From contig NZ_VXKK01000042.1 of assembly GCF_008693105.1 (NCBI RefSeq), positions 1 to 64,000 of the forward strand: a stretch of 64,000 nucleotides of DNA. The letters are read 5' to 3'. Below the pieces are notes generated by a model, which was not told the origin of the DNA, did not search any database, and was given only the letters and a program-made list of their open reading frames with translations. The stretch comes from Corynebacterium flavescens. GTDB lineage: Bacteria > Actinomycetota > Actinomycetes > Mycobacteriales > Mycobacteriaceae. How positions within the stretch are numbered: position 1 is the stretch's first letter; every line of letters begins with the position of its first letter. Of the stretch, positions 1 through 7,387 are shown one piece after another. The position numbers and the translations under genes were made by a program.

Positions 1-86
1 CCGGAAGACCAGCCCTCTACGACAACGCTATCCCAAACGAATACAACCACAACCTAGGAATCCGCAAAGGCTGGCCCGGCACCTAA
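1..86 (+). CDS. 3' end of an unidentified gene (partial)
   Basis: A reading frame enters from the left edge and stops at TAA 84-86. The last visible residues end in ...GIRKGWPGT. Twenty-seven residues are too few for a family call. The next feature downstream is the tRNA terminator hairpin, so this gene and the tRNA genes converge. Calling it coding rests only on the open frame and plausible composition. Confidence 0.35.
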   Translation, partial: GRPALYDNAIPNEYNHNLGIRKGWPGT

Positions 87-141
87 CCCCGACACGCCCG
101 CAGACACACTTTTTGCTCCTTAGCCCCTGATTTAACCCATA

Positions 142-190
142 CGGATCACAAAAGCCTCGAGACACCACATAGGAAAGGCGTCTCGAGGCT
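142..190 (-). terminator. Hairpin terminator downstream of the tRNA-Asp gene
   Basis: On the minus strand an 11-bp perfect stem (153-163 pairing with 180-190) closes a loop containing TTCCTATGT and is followed by CTTTTGTGATCCG. It begins 6 bases after the tRNA-Asp 3' end, so it is the likely terminator of the tRNA-Glu/tRNA-Asp transcript. A near-identical hairpin lies at 4333-4381 after tRNA-Lys, with compensatory stem changes and a conserved loop. Confidence 0.8.
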
Positions 191-195
191 AAACA

Positions 196-272
196 TGGCG
201 ACCCTGACGGGACTTGAACCCGCGACCTCCGCCGTGACAGGGCGGCGCGCTAACCAACTGCGCCACAGGGCC
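196..272 (-). tRNA. tRNA-Asp (anticodon GTC)
   Basis: The minus strand folds into a full cloverleaf. The acceptor GGCCCTG pairs with CAGGGTC, allowing one wobble. The anticodon arm is CCGCC-CTGTCAC-GGCGG with GTC at positions 34-36, and the T arm carries GGTTCAAGTCC. The discriminator is G and CCA is encoded (196-198). It follows tRNA-Glu by 26 bases and probably shares its transcript. Confidence 0.97.
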
Positions 273-298
273 ATATTGAATTAATGGAATCTCTTCCG

Positions 299-371
299 TA
301 CCCCCAACGGGATTCGAACCCGTGCCGCCGCCGTGAAAGGGCGGTGTCCTAGGCCGCTAGACGATGGGGGC
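299..371 (-). tRNA. tRNA-Glu (anticodon TTC)
   Basis: Minus-strand cloverleaf with acceptor GCCCCCA/TGGGGGT, anticodon arm CCGCC-CTTTCAC-GGCGG (TTC) and T-loop TTCGAATCC. The discriminator is A. CCA is not encoded, unlike tRNA-Asp and tRNA-Lys in this window, so it must be added after transcription. It is the first gene of a Glu-Asp tRNA pair. Confidence 0.97.
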
Positions 372-453
372 CTGTCGCCATTAGGCAACGTCATAGAAAT
401 ATACTGGAGATATTCCCAACTACAAAATCGCCCACACTGGAAGGCCTAAAACC

Positions 454-786
454 ATGAGTGACCAGCGCGATACATGTGGCTGCCATGAGCCACAAGCACA
501 TGGCTATAACGCCAATAGCGAAAACAAGGCGCGGTATCTCGCACGCCTCAAGCGGATCGAAGGACAAGCCCGCGGGGTCCATCGCATGATCGAAGAAGAT
601 CAGTACTGCATCGATATCATCACCCAGATTTCCGCCGTGACTTCCGCGCTGGAGAACGTGTCGCTGGCGCTTCTCCACGATCACATCGAGCACTGTGTAG
701 CTGGTGCCGCTGCCGGCAACGGAAATCTCTCCCAAGAGAAGCTCGACGAGGCCATGACCGCCATTCGCAAGCTAGTGAAGAAGTAG
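454..786 (+). CDS. csoR: CsoR-family copper-sensing transcriptional repressor
   Basis: 110 aa, the usual CsoR length. This all-helical DUF156 repressor releases DNA when it binds Cu(I). The ligand set is visible as Cys52, His77 and Cys81, with the same spacing as the Cys-His-Cys triad of the founding Mycobacterium CsoR. The N-terminal extension holds extra possible ligands (Cys8, Cys10, His11). ATG 454 has GGAAGG at 440-445, and a -10 like TATACT lies at 400-405. No copper ATPase or chaperone gene is adjacent, so the targets must lie outside the window. The ligand pattern argues against the formaldehyde (FrmR) or nickel (RcnR) classes. Confidence 0.88.
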   Translation: MSDQRDTCGCHEPQAHGYNANSENKARYLARLKRIEGQARGVHRMIEEDQYCIDIITQISAVTSALENVSLALLHDHIEHCVAGAAAGNGNLSQEKLDEAMTAIRKLVKK

Positions 787-893
787 GTGGTGCTTTCCAC
801 TACCCGCTGCCCTGGCTTCACTGCGCGGGTAGAGTTGCCGCTTAACCTGGCCGCAGCCCCGGTGAGAAATACCGATGATGAAAGGACCCTTCA

Positions 894-1736
894 GTGCCTA
901 AGTCCTATCCCTTTGCACAAGTAGATGTGTTTTCCCAGAGCTTTTACCAGGGAAACCCGCTGGCAGTCATTCTCGAGGCCGAGGATCTCAGCGATTCCGA
1001 CTTGCAAAAGATCGCGCGCTGGACCAACCTTTCTGAAACCACGTTCCTGCTGCCGCCCACCCAAGAAGGCGCCGATTACCGCGTCCGCATTTTTACCCCG
1101 CGCGGCGAACTGCTTTTCGCGGGGCACCCCACCTTGGGCTCGGCTCATGCCTGGCTCGAGCACCACGGCGATTCCCGCGATAAGGAGGTTCTTGTTCAGG
1201 AATGCGCTGCCGGCCTCATTAAGGTCCGGCGTGGTGAGGGAATTCTTTCCTTCGCCGCGCCCGCCACGCAGCGCAGCGGCGACCTCAACGAGGACTTCCT
1301 CGCCACGATTGCCCGCGCGTTTGGCATCGAGCGTCAGGACATCGCGGCTCATCAGTGGGTGGACAATGGCCCGGGGTGGGCCGTCGTCCAGCTCCCCACC
1401 GCCCAACAGGTTCTGGATCTGCAGCCGGATCTCTCCCTTATCCCCGATGCCATGGTCGGCGCAATCGGCGCCTATCCGGCGGGCAGCGAATTCGACTTTG
1501 AAATGCGCAGCTTCGCCCCCCGTGCCGGCGTCGCTGAGGATCCAGTCTGCGGCTCAATGAACGCTTCCGTGGGGCAGTGGCTCATCCGCAGCGGACGCGT
1601 CGATGGGGCCTATCGCGTCTCTCAAGGTTCGCTGCTCGGACGCGCGGGAGACATCACCATCACCCCGGATGAGATGGGAACCGTGTGGGTGGGCGGCGCG
1701 ACGAATACCCTCTTCCGCGGAACGGCGCTGGCGTAG
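894..1736 (+). CDS. PhzF-family isomerase
   Basis: 280 aa with the two-domain diaminopimelate-epimerase-like fold of PhzF proteins. The conserved N-terminal GNPLAV motif, the likely catalytic acid Glu48 (NLSETTF), the central FTPRGELLFAGHPTLGSAH motif and the C-terminal EDPVCGSMNASVG motif are present. Start is GTG 894, preceded by GAAAGGA. The physiological substrate is unknown. Most PhzF proteins outside phenazine clusters have no assigned reaction, and no phenazine genes are nearby. The gene is followed at 113 bp by a tautomerase, which may suggest shared small-molecule metabolism, but that is inference. Confidence 0.85.
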   Translation: MPKSYPFAQVDVFSQSFYQGNPLAVILEAEDLSDSDLQKIARWTNLSETTFLLPPTQEGADYRVRIFTPRGELLFAGHPTLGSAHAWLEHHGDSRDKEVLVQECAAGLIKVRRGEGILSFAAPATQRSGDLNEDFLATIARAFGIERQDIAAHQWVDNGPGWAVVQLPTAQQVLDLQPDLSLIPDAMVGAIGAYPAGSEFDFEMRSFAPRAGVAEDPVCGSMNASVGQWLIRSGRVDGAYRVSQGSLLGRAGDITITPDEMGTVWVGGATNTLFRGTALA

Positions 1737-1848
1737 CTTCGCCTCCAAGCGGGCGTGAGACACAGGGCTATCTCTCTATGAAGCACACCACTGCAGCGCG
1801 GTCGTGACGTAGAGTTAGCGCCACACCCCTCTACCGAAAGGATTTCTC

Positions 1849-2229
1849 ATGCCCCTCGTCCGTGTCGATGTTCCGGAGTCCACCACAGCCGCCCACAAAG
1901 ACGCCATTGCAGATGGCATTTACGCGGCGCTCCACAGCGTCTTCGGCGCCCCCAACGGCGATAAGTTCATCATCATCAACTCCCACGACCCGGCAAATCT
2001 CTACATTGATCCGCACTACTTCGTGGATAGAAGCGAGCGCGCGATCATCATTCAGATCACCCTCAACGCGGGGCGCAGCGTAGAGCTTAAGAAAGAGTTC
2101 TATCGCACCGTGGCCGATGGCTTGCAAGCAGCAATCGGAATCCGCACCGAGGATGTATTCATCAACCTCGTCGAGGTGCCGAAGGAAAACTGGTCCTTCG
2201 GCGGGGGAATAGCGCAATACGCCGACTAG
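1849..2229 (+). CDS. Tautomerase-family protein
   Basis: 126 aa, in the long tautomerase class (about 127 aa, Tautomerase_2). The second residue is Pro, and after Met removal it would be the catalytic N-terminal base typical of 4-oxalocrotonate tautomerase and MIF folds. The C-terminal half carries the expected EDVFINLVEVPKENWSFG-type ending. ATG 1849 follows GAAAGGATTT with good spacing. The substrate cannot be deduced. It lies between the PhzF gene and a decayed regulator. Confidence 0.8.
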   Translation: MPLVRVDVPESTTAAHKDAIADGIYAALHSVFGAPNGDKFIIINSHDPANLYIDPHYFVDRSERAIIIQITLNAGRSVELKKEFYRTVADGLQAAIGIRTEDVFINLVEVPKENWSFGGGIAQYAD

Positions 2230-2286
2230 CGTGGCTGGCCGCTTAGAGCCGGGGTACTGCTGCGCAGGCGCGCGAGCTTCGCCGCG

Positions 2287-2316
2287 TTATTATCTTGATA
2301 CTTATTATCTTGATAC
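2287..2316 (+). repeat. Perfect 15-bp tandem duplication
   Basis: TTATTATCTTGATAC occurs twice in immediate succession (2287-2301 and 2302-2316) in a 217-bp AT-richer gap between the tautomerase gene and the LysR relic. It may be replication slippage or a paired binding site. Just downstream, frame-3 codons from about 2330 encode a short hydrophobic stretch resembling the last helix of an EamA-type transporter, possibly a relic. Confidence 0.7.
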
Positions 2317-2446
2317 TCGGCCTCATTGAGGGCAGCTGATCGGCGCGCTAGTAACCGTGGTGGCCATCCTCGGTGTCTTCCTCGCCTCAAAGCCACCGGC
2401 TAGCCACCCCTGTCTCCGAATCCAAGCCTTCTACCGAGGTTTTGGC

Positions 2447-3339
2447 TCACTCCTGCGCTTTGGGGCTCTGTCCGAGCTCCTTGAGCAGCGCGAGGGCCGC
2501 GCCGGAGGGATTGAAATCACTCAAAGCCAATTAGATCACCCTTTCCGGACCATCAACGACCGGAACGGTGCCCAGCCCTTCCCCCTTCACGACGGAGGGC
2601 GCGAGCATGGCCATGGCCAGGTTCTGCCGGACGAGGTCCAGGATGAGATCCGTGGTCGCCGCCTCATAGGCCACCTCACGCCGCAGGCCCACCCGGCTAA
2701 AGGCGAGGTCGCTTTGCTGGCGGCCTGGACTGGCGGCGGGAAAGTCTACAAAATCCTCCCCGACCACGTCCGCTAGGTGCAGGCTGGTGCGTTGCGCTAG
2801 ATGATGCCCCCGTGCAAAGACCGCGACCAGCTTCTCACGCCTGATCTCCTGGATCGCCACACCGCTGTGCTCGGCTATGGGATTGACCCCCACGGCCACG
2901 CCGAGTACGGCGAGATCGAGCGCGCCGTGGGCGATCTCGCGGACGAAATCCGTGCTCTTGCCCACCCGCAGCGTGACATGCAGACGCGGGTGCTTGCGCC
3001 GCACGGCTCCCAATGCGGCGGGAAGGTCCACCCCTCTCAGGGTAGGAATAGCCCCCACAGACACGGTGCCACGCAGCTCGCCCGTCGTGGCGATGGCCTC
3101 AACCCGCGCCCTAGCCGCGGCCTCTAAGCAGCTCCTAGCCGCAGGAAGGAAGGCTTCCCCCGCAGCGGTGAGCTCCACTCGGCGGCTCGTGCGGGCGAAA
3201 AGAGCGACGCCGAGCTCCTTCTCAAGAGCCTTGATCTGATGGCTCAACGCCGATTGCACCACGTAGTTCTCCTGCGCGGCTCGGGTGAAGTTGCGCGTAC
3301 GCGCCACCCCAGGACGTATCTCAGCTGGTTCAGTTCCAT
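2447..3339 (-). pseudogene. LysR-family regulator, broken by a frameshift and a nonsense codon
   Basis: The full-length relic would encode about 298 aa, the normal LysR length. From ATG 3339 the frame reads MELNQLRYVLG and then shifts at a run of four G (3307-3310). One extra G would restore VARTRNFTRAA and the winged-helix motif SALSHQIKALEKELGV. Near the other end TAA (2531-2533) interrupts the frame, but the same frame continues LALSDFNPSGAALALLKELG to TGA 2447-2449, a typical LysR C-terminus. The middle (about 260 codons, effector-binding domain) is open. It is divergent from the EamA exporter at 3441, the usual arrangement for a LysR that controls its neighbour. A single sequencing error could explain the frameshift but hardly both lesions. 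Confidence 0.82.
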
Positions 3340-3360
3340 GCAATTTCTCCCCGCCCCACC

Positions 3361-3440
3361 AGATTAATCTCTAATTGCGAACGTTCCTATGACGATAATG
3401 TGTTGGGCTCATAGTTCCTGTTAGAACCATACTGAATACT
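3361..3440. promoter_or_regulatory. Divergent intergenic region with several short palindromes
   Basis: The region between the LysR relic and the exporter contains AGATTAATCT (3361-3370), GAACGTTC (3379-3386) and GTTC-N6-GAAC (3414-3427). Such dyads are expected for LysR binding, but none can be assigned. No convincing Shine-Dalgarno sequence precedes the exporter ATG. Confidence 0.4.
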
Positions 3441-4439
3441 ATGAATCAAGCAACGCGCATCGCGCTCACCGCCCTCGTTCCCGCTGTATGGGGAACCACC
3501 TACTACGTCAGCACACAATTTCTTCCTCCGGACCATCCCTGGTTCGCTGCCTTAATGCGCCCACTGCCGGCAGGACTCATTGCACTTGCTATTAGCCGCA
3601 CCCTGCCCCGAGGCGCGTGGTGGTGGAAATCGCTCGTCCTCGGCTCCTCAAACATCGGGTTCTTCCCTCTGCTGTTCATCGCCGCCGGTGCACTGCCGGG
3701 CGGGGTGGCGGCCCCCCTCGGGGCTGGTCAGCCCGTCTTTGTCGCGATCCTCGCCTTCTTTGTCTTAGGAGAGAAAACCTCCGGATGGCGCGCGGCGTGG
3801 ACGGTGCTGAGCATTCTCGGCGTAGCGATGGTTGTCCTCGGCCCCGCGGCAGCGTTTAGCGCCACAGGGATCGCAGCAGGAATCGCCATGGCCGCCTCCA
3901 TGTCGTCCGGAGTGGTGCTGACAAAGCGGTGGGGAATACCCGCAGGCGTCTCCCCTGTAGCCCTCGCCGGCTGGCAGCTCACGGCAGGCGGGTTGGTGCT
4001 GCTTGTTCCCGCGCTGCTTATCGAAGGCGCACCCTCCCACATCGATGCCCCCGCCCTCGGAGGCTATCTGTGGCTCGGGGTGGTGGGCACGCTTGTTGCC
4101 TACTCTGTGTGGTTCAACAATCTGCAATATCTCCCCGTTACAGCCACCGCGCTCCTGGGGGTTATCTCCCCGCTTGTCGCCGCGCTCGTCGGGGTCGTCG
4201 GGGTCGTGCTCAATGGTGAATCCCTCAACGCGATCCAGGTGTCTGGCTTTATCCTCGCGCTGCTCGCCATGGTCGCCGGCCAGCTTAGCCCTCAGCCGCT
4301 CACTTCCCGCCGTCGCGCACAGCAGCAAGTCTCGGATCACAAAAGTCTCGAGACATCACATAGGAACGATGTCTCGAGACTTCACATTGGTGGGCCCTGT
4401 GGGGATCGAACCCACGACCTGCGGATTAAAAGTCCGTAG
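3441..4439 (+). CDS. EamA-family (DMT) transporter
   Basis: 332 aa. About ten hydrophobic helices in two repeats fit an EamA drug/metabolite exporter. The first repeat begins ALVPAVWGTTYYVSTQFL, and the second ends in SGFILALLAMVAGQLS near residue 280. The last ~45 residues are hydrophilic and unusual because they are encoded across the tRNA-Lys terminator hairpin and the tRNA itself (opposite strand). The stop TAG 4437-4439 lies inside the anticodon-arm region. The C-terminus is therefore probably a recent read-on after loss of an earlier stop. The cargo is unknown. The adjacent LysR gene is broken, so its expression may no longer be regulated. Confidence 0.82.
   Translation: MNQATRIALTALVPAVWGTTYYVSTQFLPPDHPWFAALMRPLPAGLIALAISRTLPRGAWWWKSLVLGSSNIGFFPLLFIAAGALPGGVAAPLGAGQPVFVAILAFFVLGEKTSGWRAAWTVLSILGVAMVVLGPAAAFSATGIAAGIAMAASMSSGVVLTKRWGIPAGVSPVALAGWQLTAGGLVLLVPALLIEGAPSHIDAPALGGYLWLGVVGTLVAYSVWFNNLQYLPVTATALLGVISPLVAALVGVVGVVLNGESLNAIQVSGFILALLAMVAGQLSPQPLTSRRRAQQQVSDHKSLETSHRNDVSRLHIGGPCGDRTHDLRIKSP
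4333..4381 (-). terminator. Hairpin terminator downstream of tRNA-Lys
   Basis: Minus-strand stem of 11 bp (4344-4354 with 4371-4381), extended by three more pairs around a loop with TTCCTATGT and followed by CTTTTGTGATCCG. It starts 6 bases after the tRNA 3' end. The element is the twin of 142-190. Stem substitutions relative to that copy are compensatory (C-G for T-A at two positions), while loop and tail are identical. The 3' part of the convergent EamA gene runs through it. Confidence 0.8.
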
Positions 4440-4463
4440 CTCTACCAACTGAGCTAAAGGCCC
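4388..4463 (-). tRNA. tRNA-Lys (anticodon TTT)
   Basis: Minus-strand cloverleaf with acceptor GGGCCTT pairing with AGGGCCC (one wobble), D arm GCTCAGTTGGTAGAGC, anticodon loop CTTTTAA with TTT, T-loop TTCGATC, discriminator A and encoded CCA (4388-4390). The opposite strand is occupied up to 4439 by the end of the EamA reading frame. Confidence 0.97.
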
Positions 4464-4768
4464 AACTCGCTACATTCTAGCGAGACTCTTCGCGCTAGAG
4501 AAATTGGGGTCCACTTAGCGCGGGAGCCCCAGTTTGGCGCAGCGGCGTAGCCTTTAAAACGGAGCGCCCGAGGGTCCTTATACCGCACTATTTCTAGCCT
4601 ATAGTCCTGCACTTGCTTCAGTTTCAAGGCTGTGTGGCTTTCTTCATAGGGTGGGAACCCTCCCGTGGTCCACTTCGACTACTTAAGTAAGTGACCGCGA
4701 GGCATGAGGAGCCTAGGTTTTCCTTCTTGGTGCGCGGTCGTCGTACTGCACGTGAAGGAAGTGTACAC
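4464..4768 (+). promoter_or_regulatory. Non-coding leader and promoter region of cydABDC
   Basis: No gene is seen in these 305 bases. There is a 7-bp hairpin at 4477-4499 (TCTAGCG/CGCTAGA) and a shorter one at 4505-4531 (TGGGG/CCCCA). A candidate -10 TATAGT lies at 4600-4605 with a weak TTATAC about 16 bp upstream, which would give a leader of roughly 155 bases before the AAGGAAG ribosome site at 4755-4761. No clear binding motif for a known redox regulator was recognised. Confidence 0.4.
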
Positions 4769-6352
4769 ATGGACCTAGACCTCGTTGATATATCTCGGTG
4801 GCAATTCGGAATCACCACTGTTTACCACTACATTTTTGTGCCCTTGACCATGGGGCTTGCACCCATGGTGGCCATCATGCAGACCATCTGGCACCGCACC
4901 GGCAATCCCGAGTGGTTCCGGGCGACCAAGTTCTTTGGAAACCTCTTTTTGGTCAACTTCGCCATGGGCGTGGTCACCGGAATTGTCCAGGAGTTCCAAT
5001 TCGGCATGAACTGGTCCGAGTATTCGCGCTTCGTGGGAGACGTATTCGGGGCGCCGCTGGCCTTCGAGGGACTGGCCGCCTTCTTCTTCGAGTCCATCTT
5101 CTTGGGCGTATGGATATTCGGCTGGGACCGGGTTCCCAAGTGGGCTCACTTGGGCGCGATCTGGACGGTGGCGGTGGCGGTTAATATCTCCGCCTACTTC
5201 ATCATCGTGGCCAATTCTTTCATGCAGCACCCAGTTGGCGCGGAGTTCGACCCAGACCGCGGGCGCGCCACCTTGGTGGATTTGTGGGACTTGCTCAGCA
5301 ATCCCACCGCCTTGCAGGCCTTCCCGCACGCCATGGCCGGCGGCTGGATCTTGGCTGGCACGCTCGTTGCAGGGATCTCTGGCTGGTGGATGATCCGTAC
5401 TAAGCGCGCGGGTGATGAACACGGCCACGCCGCGGGGATCTGGCGCAGCCTCACCCGCTTTGGCTCGTGGATAATCCTCCTCGGCACGGCGGCAATAGCG
5501 ATAACTGGTGACGCTCTGGGCAAGCTGATGTTTATCCAGCAGCCCATGAAGATGGCCTCGGCGGAGGCTCTGTGCCACACCGAAATGGACCCTAGTTTTT
5601 CGATATTGGCCTTCTCCCGTTTGAATAACTGCGAGACCGCCCAGCACCTTATTGACGTGCCCTACGTGCTTTCCTTCCTGGCCAAGGGCAAGTTCAGCGG
5701 CGTGGAGCTGCGCGGGGTCACCGAGATGCAGCAATACTATGAATCGCTCTACGGGCCGGGCAATTACATGCCCAACCTCTTTGTCACCTACTGGTCTTTC
5801 CGCCTGATGATTGGTTTCCTCATCGTCCCGTGCATCTTGGCGCTCATAGCCTTGTGGACCACCCGCAAGGGCCGGGTTCCCACCGCTCGGTGGATGGGAA
5901 TCGGGGCACTGCTTGCCCTGCCAGCACCGTGGCTATCCAACTTCGCAGGCTGGATCTTCACTGAGATGGGTCGCCAGCCGTGGATCGTCGCTCCCAATCC
6001 GGAGTTTCAGGAAGGAAACTTCCCCGGAGGCGAGGAAAAGCTGCACCTTATCGTAGACTTAGGGGTCTCCGACCACCCGGAATGGGTGGTCTGGACAAGC
6101 CTTCTGACCTTTACCGCCCTCTATGGCGTGCTTGCCGTGGTGTGGTTCTGGCTGATGCAGCGCTACGCCCGGGCCGGCCTGGATCAGCCGGGCCTGCGCG
6201 ATGGCGAGGAGAAAGACTTGGCCGCCGCGCTGTATGGCCCAGGAGAGGACAGCGAGCTCGCCCCGCTGAGTTTCTCCTCGGCACAGGAATCTTGCCCCGG
6301 CGGCGCGGATGCGTCACTTACGGAAAATAACAACCACCCGGAGGAGAAGTAA
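4769..6352 (+). CDS. cydA: Cytochrome bd oxidase subunit I
   Basis: 527 aa. The quinol-oxidising, heme-carrying subunit of the bd-type terminal oxidase, an integral membrane protein with about nine helices. His20 in TTVYHYIF corresponds to a heme ligand, and the family segments FFFESIFLGVWIFGW, MQHPVGAEF and EMGRQPW are present. ATG 4769 was chosen because AAGGAAG precedes it and the protein then begins MDLDLVDISRWQFG, as family members do; the upstream GTG at 4691 would add an atypical tail. The stop TAA overlaps the cydB ATG by one base, so the two are translationally coupled. It is first of a cydABDC operon for oxygen-limited respiration. Confidence 0.97.
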   Translation: MDLDLVDISRWQFGITTVYHYIFVPLTMGLAPMVAIMQTIWHRTGNPEWFRATKFFGNLFLVNFAMGVVTGIVQEFQFGMNWSEYSRFVGDVFGAPLAFEGLAAFFFESIFLGVWIFGWDRVPKWAHLGAIWTVAVAVNISAYFIIVANSFMQHPVGAEFDPDRGRATLVDLWDLLSNPTALQAFPHAMAGGWILAGTLVAGISGWWMIRTKRAGDEHGHAAGIWRSLTRFGSWIILLGTAAIAITGDALGKLMFIQQPMKMASAEALCHTEMDPSFSILAFSRLNNCETAQHLIDVPYVLSFLAKGKFSGVELRGVTEMQQYYESLYGPGNYMPNLFVTYWSFRLMIGFLIVPCILALIALWTTRKGRVPTARWMGIGALLALPAPWLSNFAGWIFTEMGRQPWIVAPNPEFQEGNFPGGEEKLHLIVDLGVSDHPEWVVWTSLLTFTALYGVLAVVWFWLMQRYARAGLDQPGLRDGEEKDLAAALYGPGEDSELAPLSFSSAQESCPGGADASLTENNNHPEEK

Positions 6353-7362
6353 TGGATCTCAATACCTTGTGGTTTATAGCCATCGCGATATTCTTCACCA
6401 TCTACTTTGTCTTGGAGGGCTTCGACTTCGGCGTCGGCATGTCCTTGCCTTTTCTCGGCGGCAAGAACGCCACTGAGGCAGATGCGCGCCGCGGCGCGGC
6501 AGTGGAATCTATCGGCCCCTTGTGGGACGGCAACGAGGTCTGGCTCATTGTGGCCGGCGGCAGTATTTTTGCCGCCTTCCCCGAGTGGTACGCCACACTC
6601 TTCTCAGGCTTCTACCTGCCACTTCTGCTCATCCTCGTGGCGCTCATCGTGCGCGGGGTCAGCCTGGAGTGGCGGCACAAGGTGGATACGCTGGCCTGGC
6701 GGAGGCGCTGCGACGCCGGCATCGTCTTCGGTTCCGTTCTCCCGGCACTGCTGTGGGGCGTGGCCATGACCAATATCGTCGGCGGAGTCGCCTTTTCTTC
6801 CTTTGCTCATGTCTCCGCAGCCACCGAGGGCTTCATCAGTTTGCTCAACCCGCGGGGCCTGCTGGGCGGCATCGCCTTTGTCCTGATCTTCTTCCTGCAC
6901 GGGCTCTTCTTCCTCGGGCTCAAGTGCGCCGACCCCGTCCGTCAACGCGCGCGTGACATCGCCCGGGCTGGTCTCGCCCCCCTTGCCGTCCTCGTGGGCG
7001 CAATCTACCTGGTGTGGATGCAGCTTTCGCTGGGCAAAGGCTGGACCTGGATCGCCCTGGTCGCCGTCGTACTCGCCCTCGCCGTGGCTTTGTTTGCACT
7101 GTGGAAGAACAACGACGCCTTGGCCTTCTATGGCACCGCAGCAGCGCTCATCGGGGTCGGGGTGCTCTTATTCGGTTCTCTGTTCCCGGCGCTGCTTCCG
7201 GCGACCAATGAGATAGCCGGACTAGACATCTACAACGCGGCCGCCAGCCCCTATACGCTCAAGATCATGAGCTGGGCCTCCCTGTTCTTGGCGCCCTGCG
7301 TGCTCGTGGGCCAAGGCTGGTCCTACTGGCAGTTCCGCAAGCGCGTCACCGTTTCCCACTAG
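6352..7362 (+). CDS. cydB: Cytochrome bd oxidase subunit II
   Basis: 336 aa hydrophobic protein with about eight to nine helices, partner of CydA. Conserved features include the N-terminal LEGFDFGVGM motif and IGPLWDGNEVWLIVAGG. GAGGAGAAG within the end of cydA serves as ribosome site, and the start overlaps the cydA stop (TAATG). Twenty-five bases separate it from cydD. Length and motifs are those of a complete subunit. Confidence 0.97.
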   Translation: MDLNTLWFIAIAIFFTIYFVLEGFDFGVGMSLPFLGGKNATEADARRGAAVESIGPLWDGNEVWLIVAGGSIFAAFPEWYATLFSGFYLPLLLILVALIVRGVSLEWRHKVDTLAWRRRCDAGIVFGSVLPALLWGVAMTNIVGGVAFSSFAHVSAATEGFISLLNPRGLLGGIAFVLIFFLHGLFFLGLKCADPVRQRARDIARAGLAPLAVLVGAIYLVWMQLSLGKGWTWIALVAVVLALAVALFALWKNNDALAFYGTAAALIGVGVLLFGSLFPALLPATNEIAGLDIYNAAASPYTLKIMSWASLFLAPCVLVGQGWSYWQFRKRVTVSH

Positions 7363-7387
7363 CTTAAAAGCCCGCAAGGACACTCCT

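Noticed and set aside
4003..4452. Frame ending in GPVGIEPTTCGLKV over tRNA-Lys
   Set aside because: This ending is simply the translated complement of the tRNA gene, and the rest lies inside the EamA gene in another frame.
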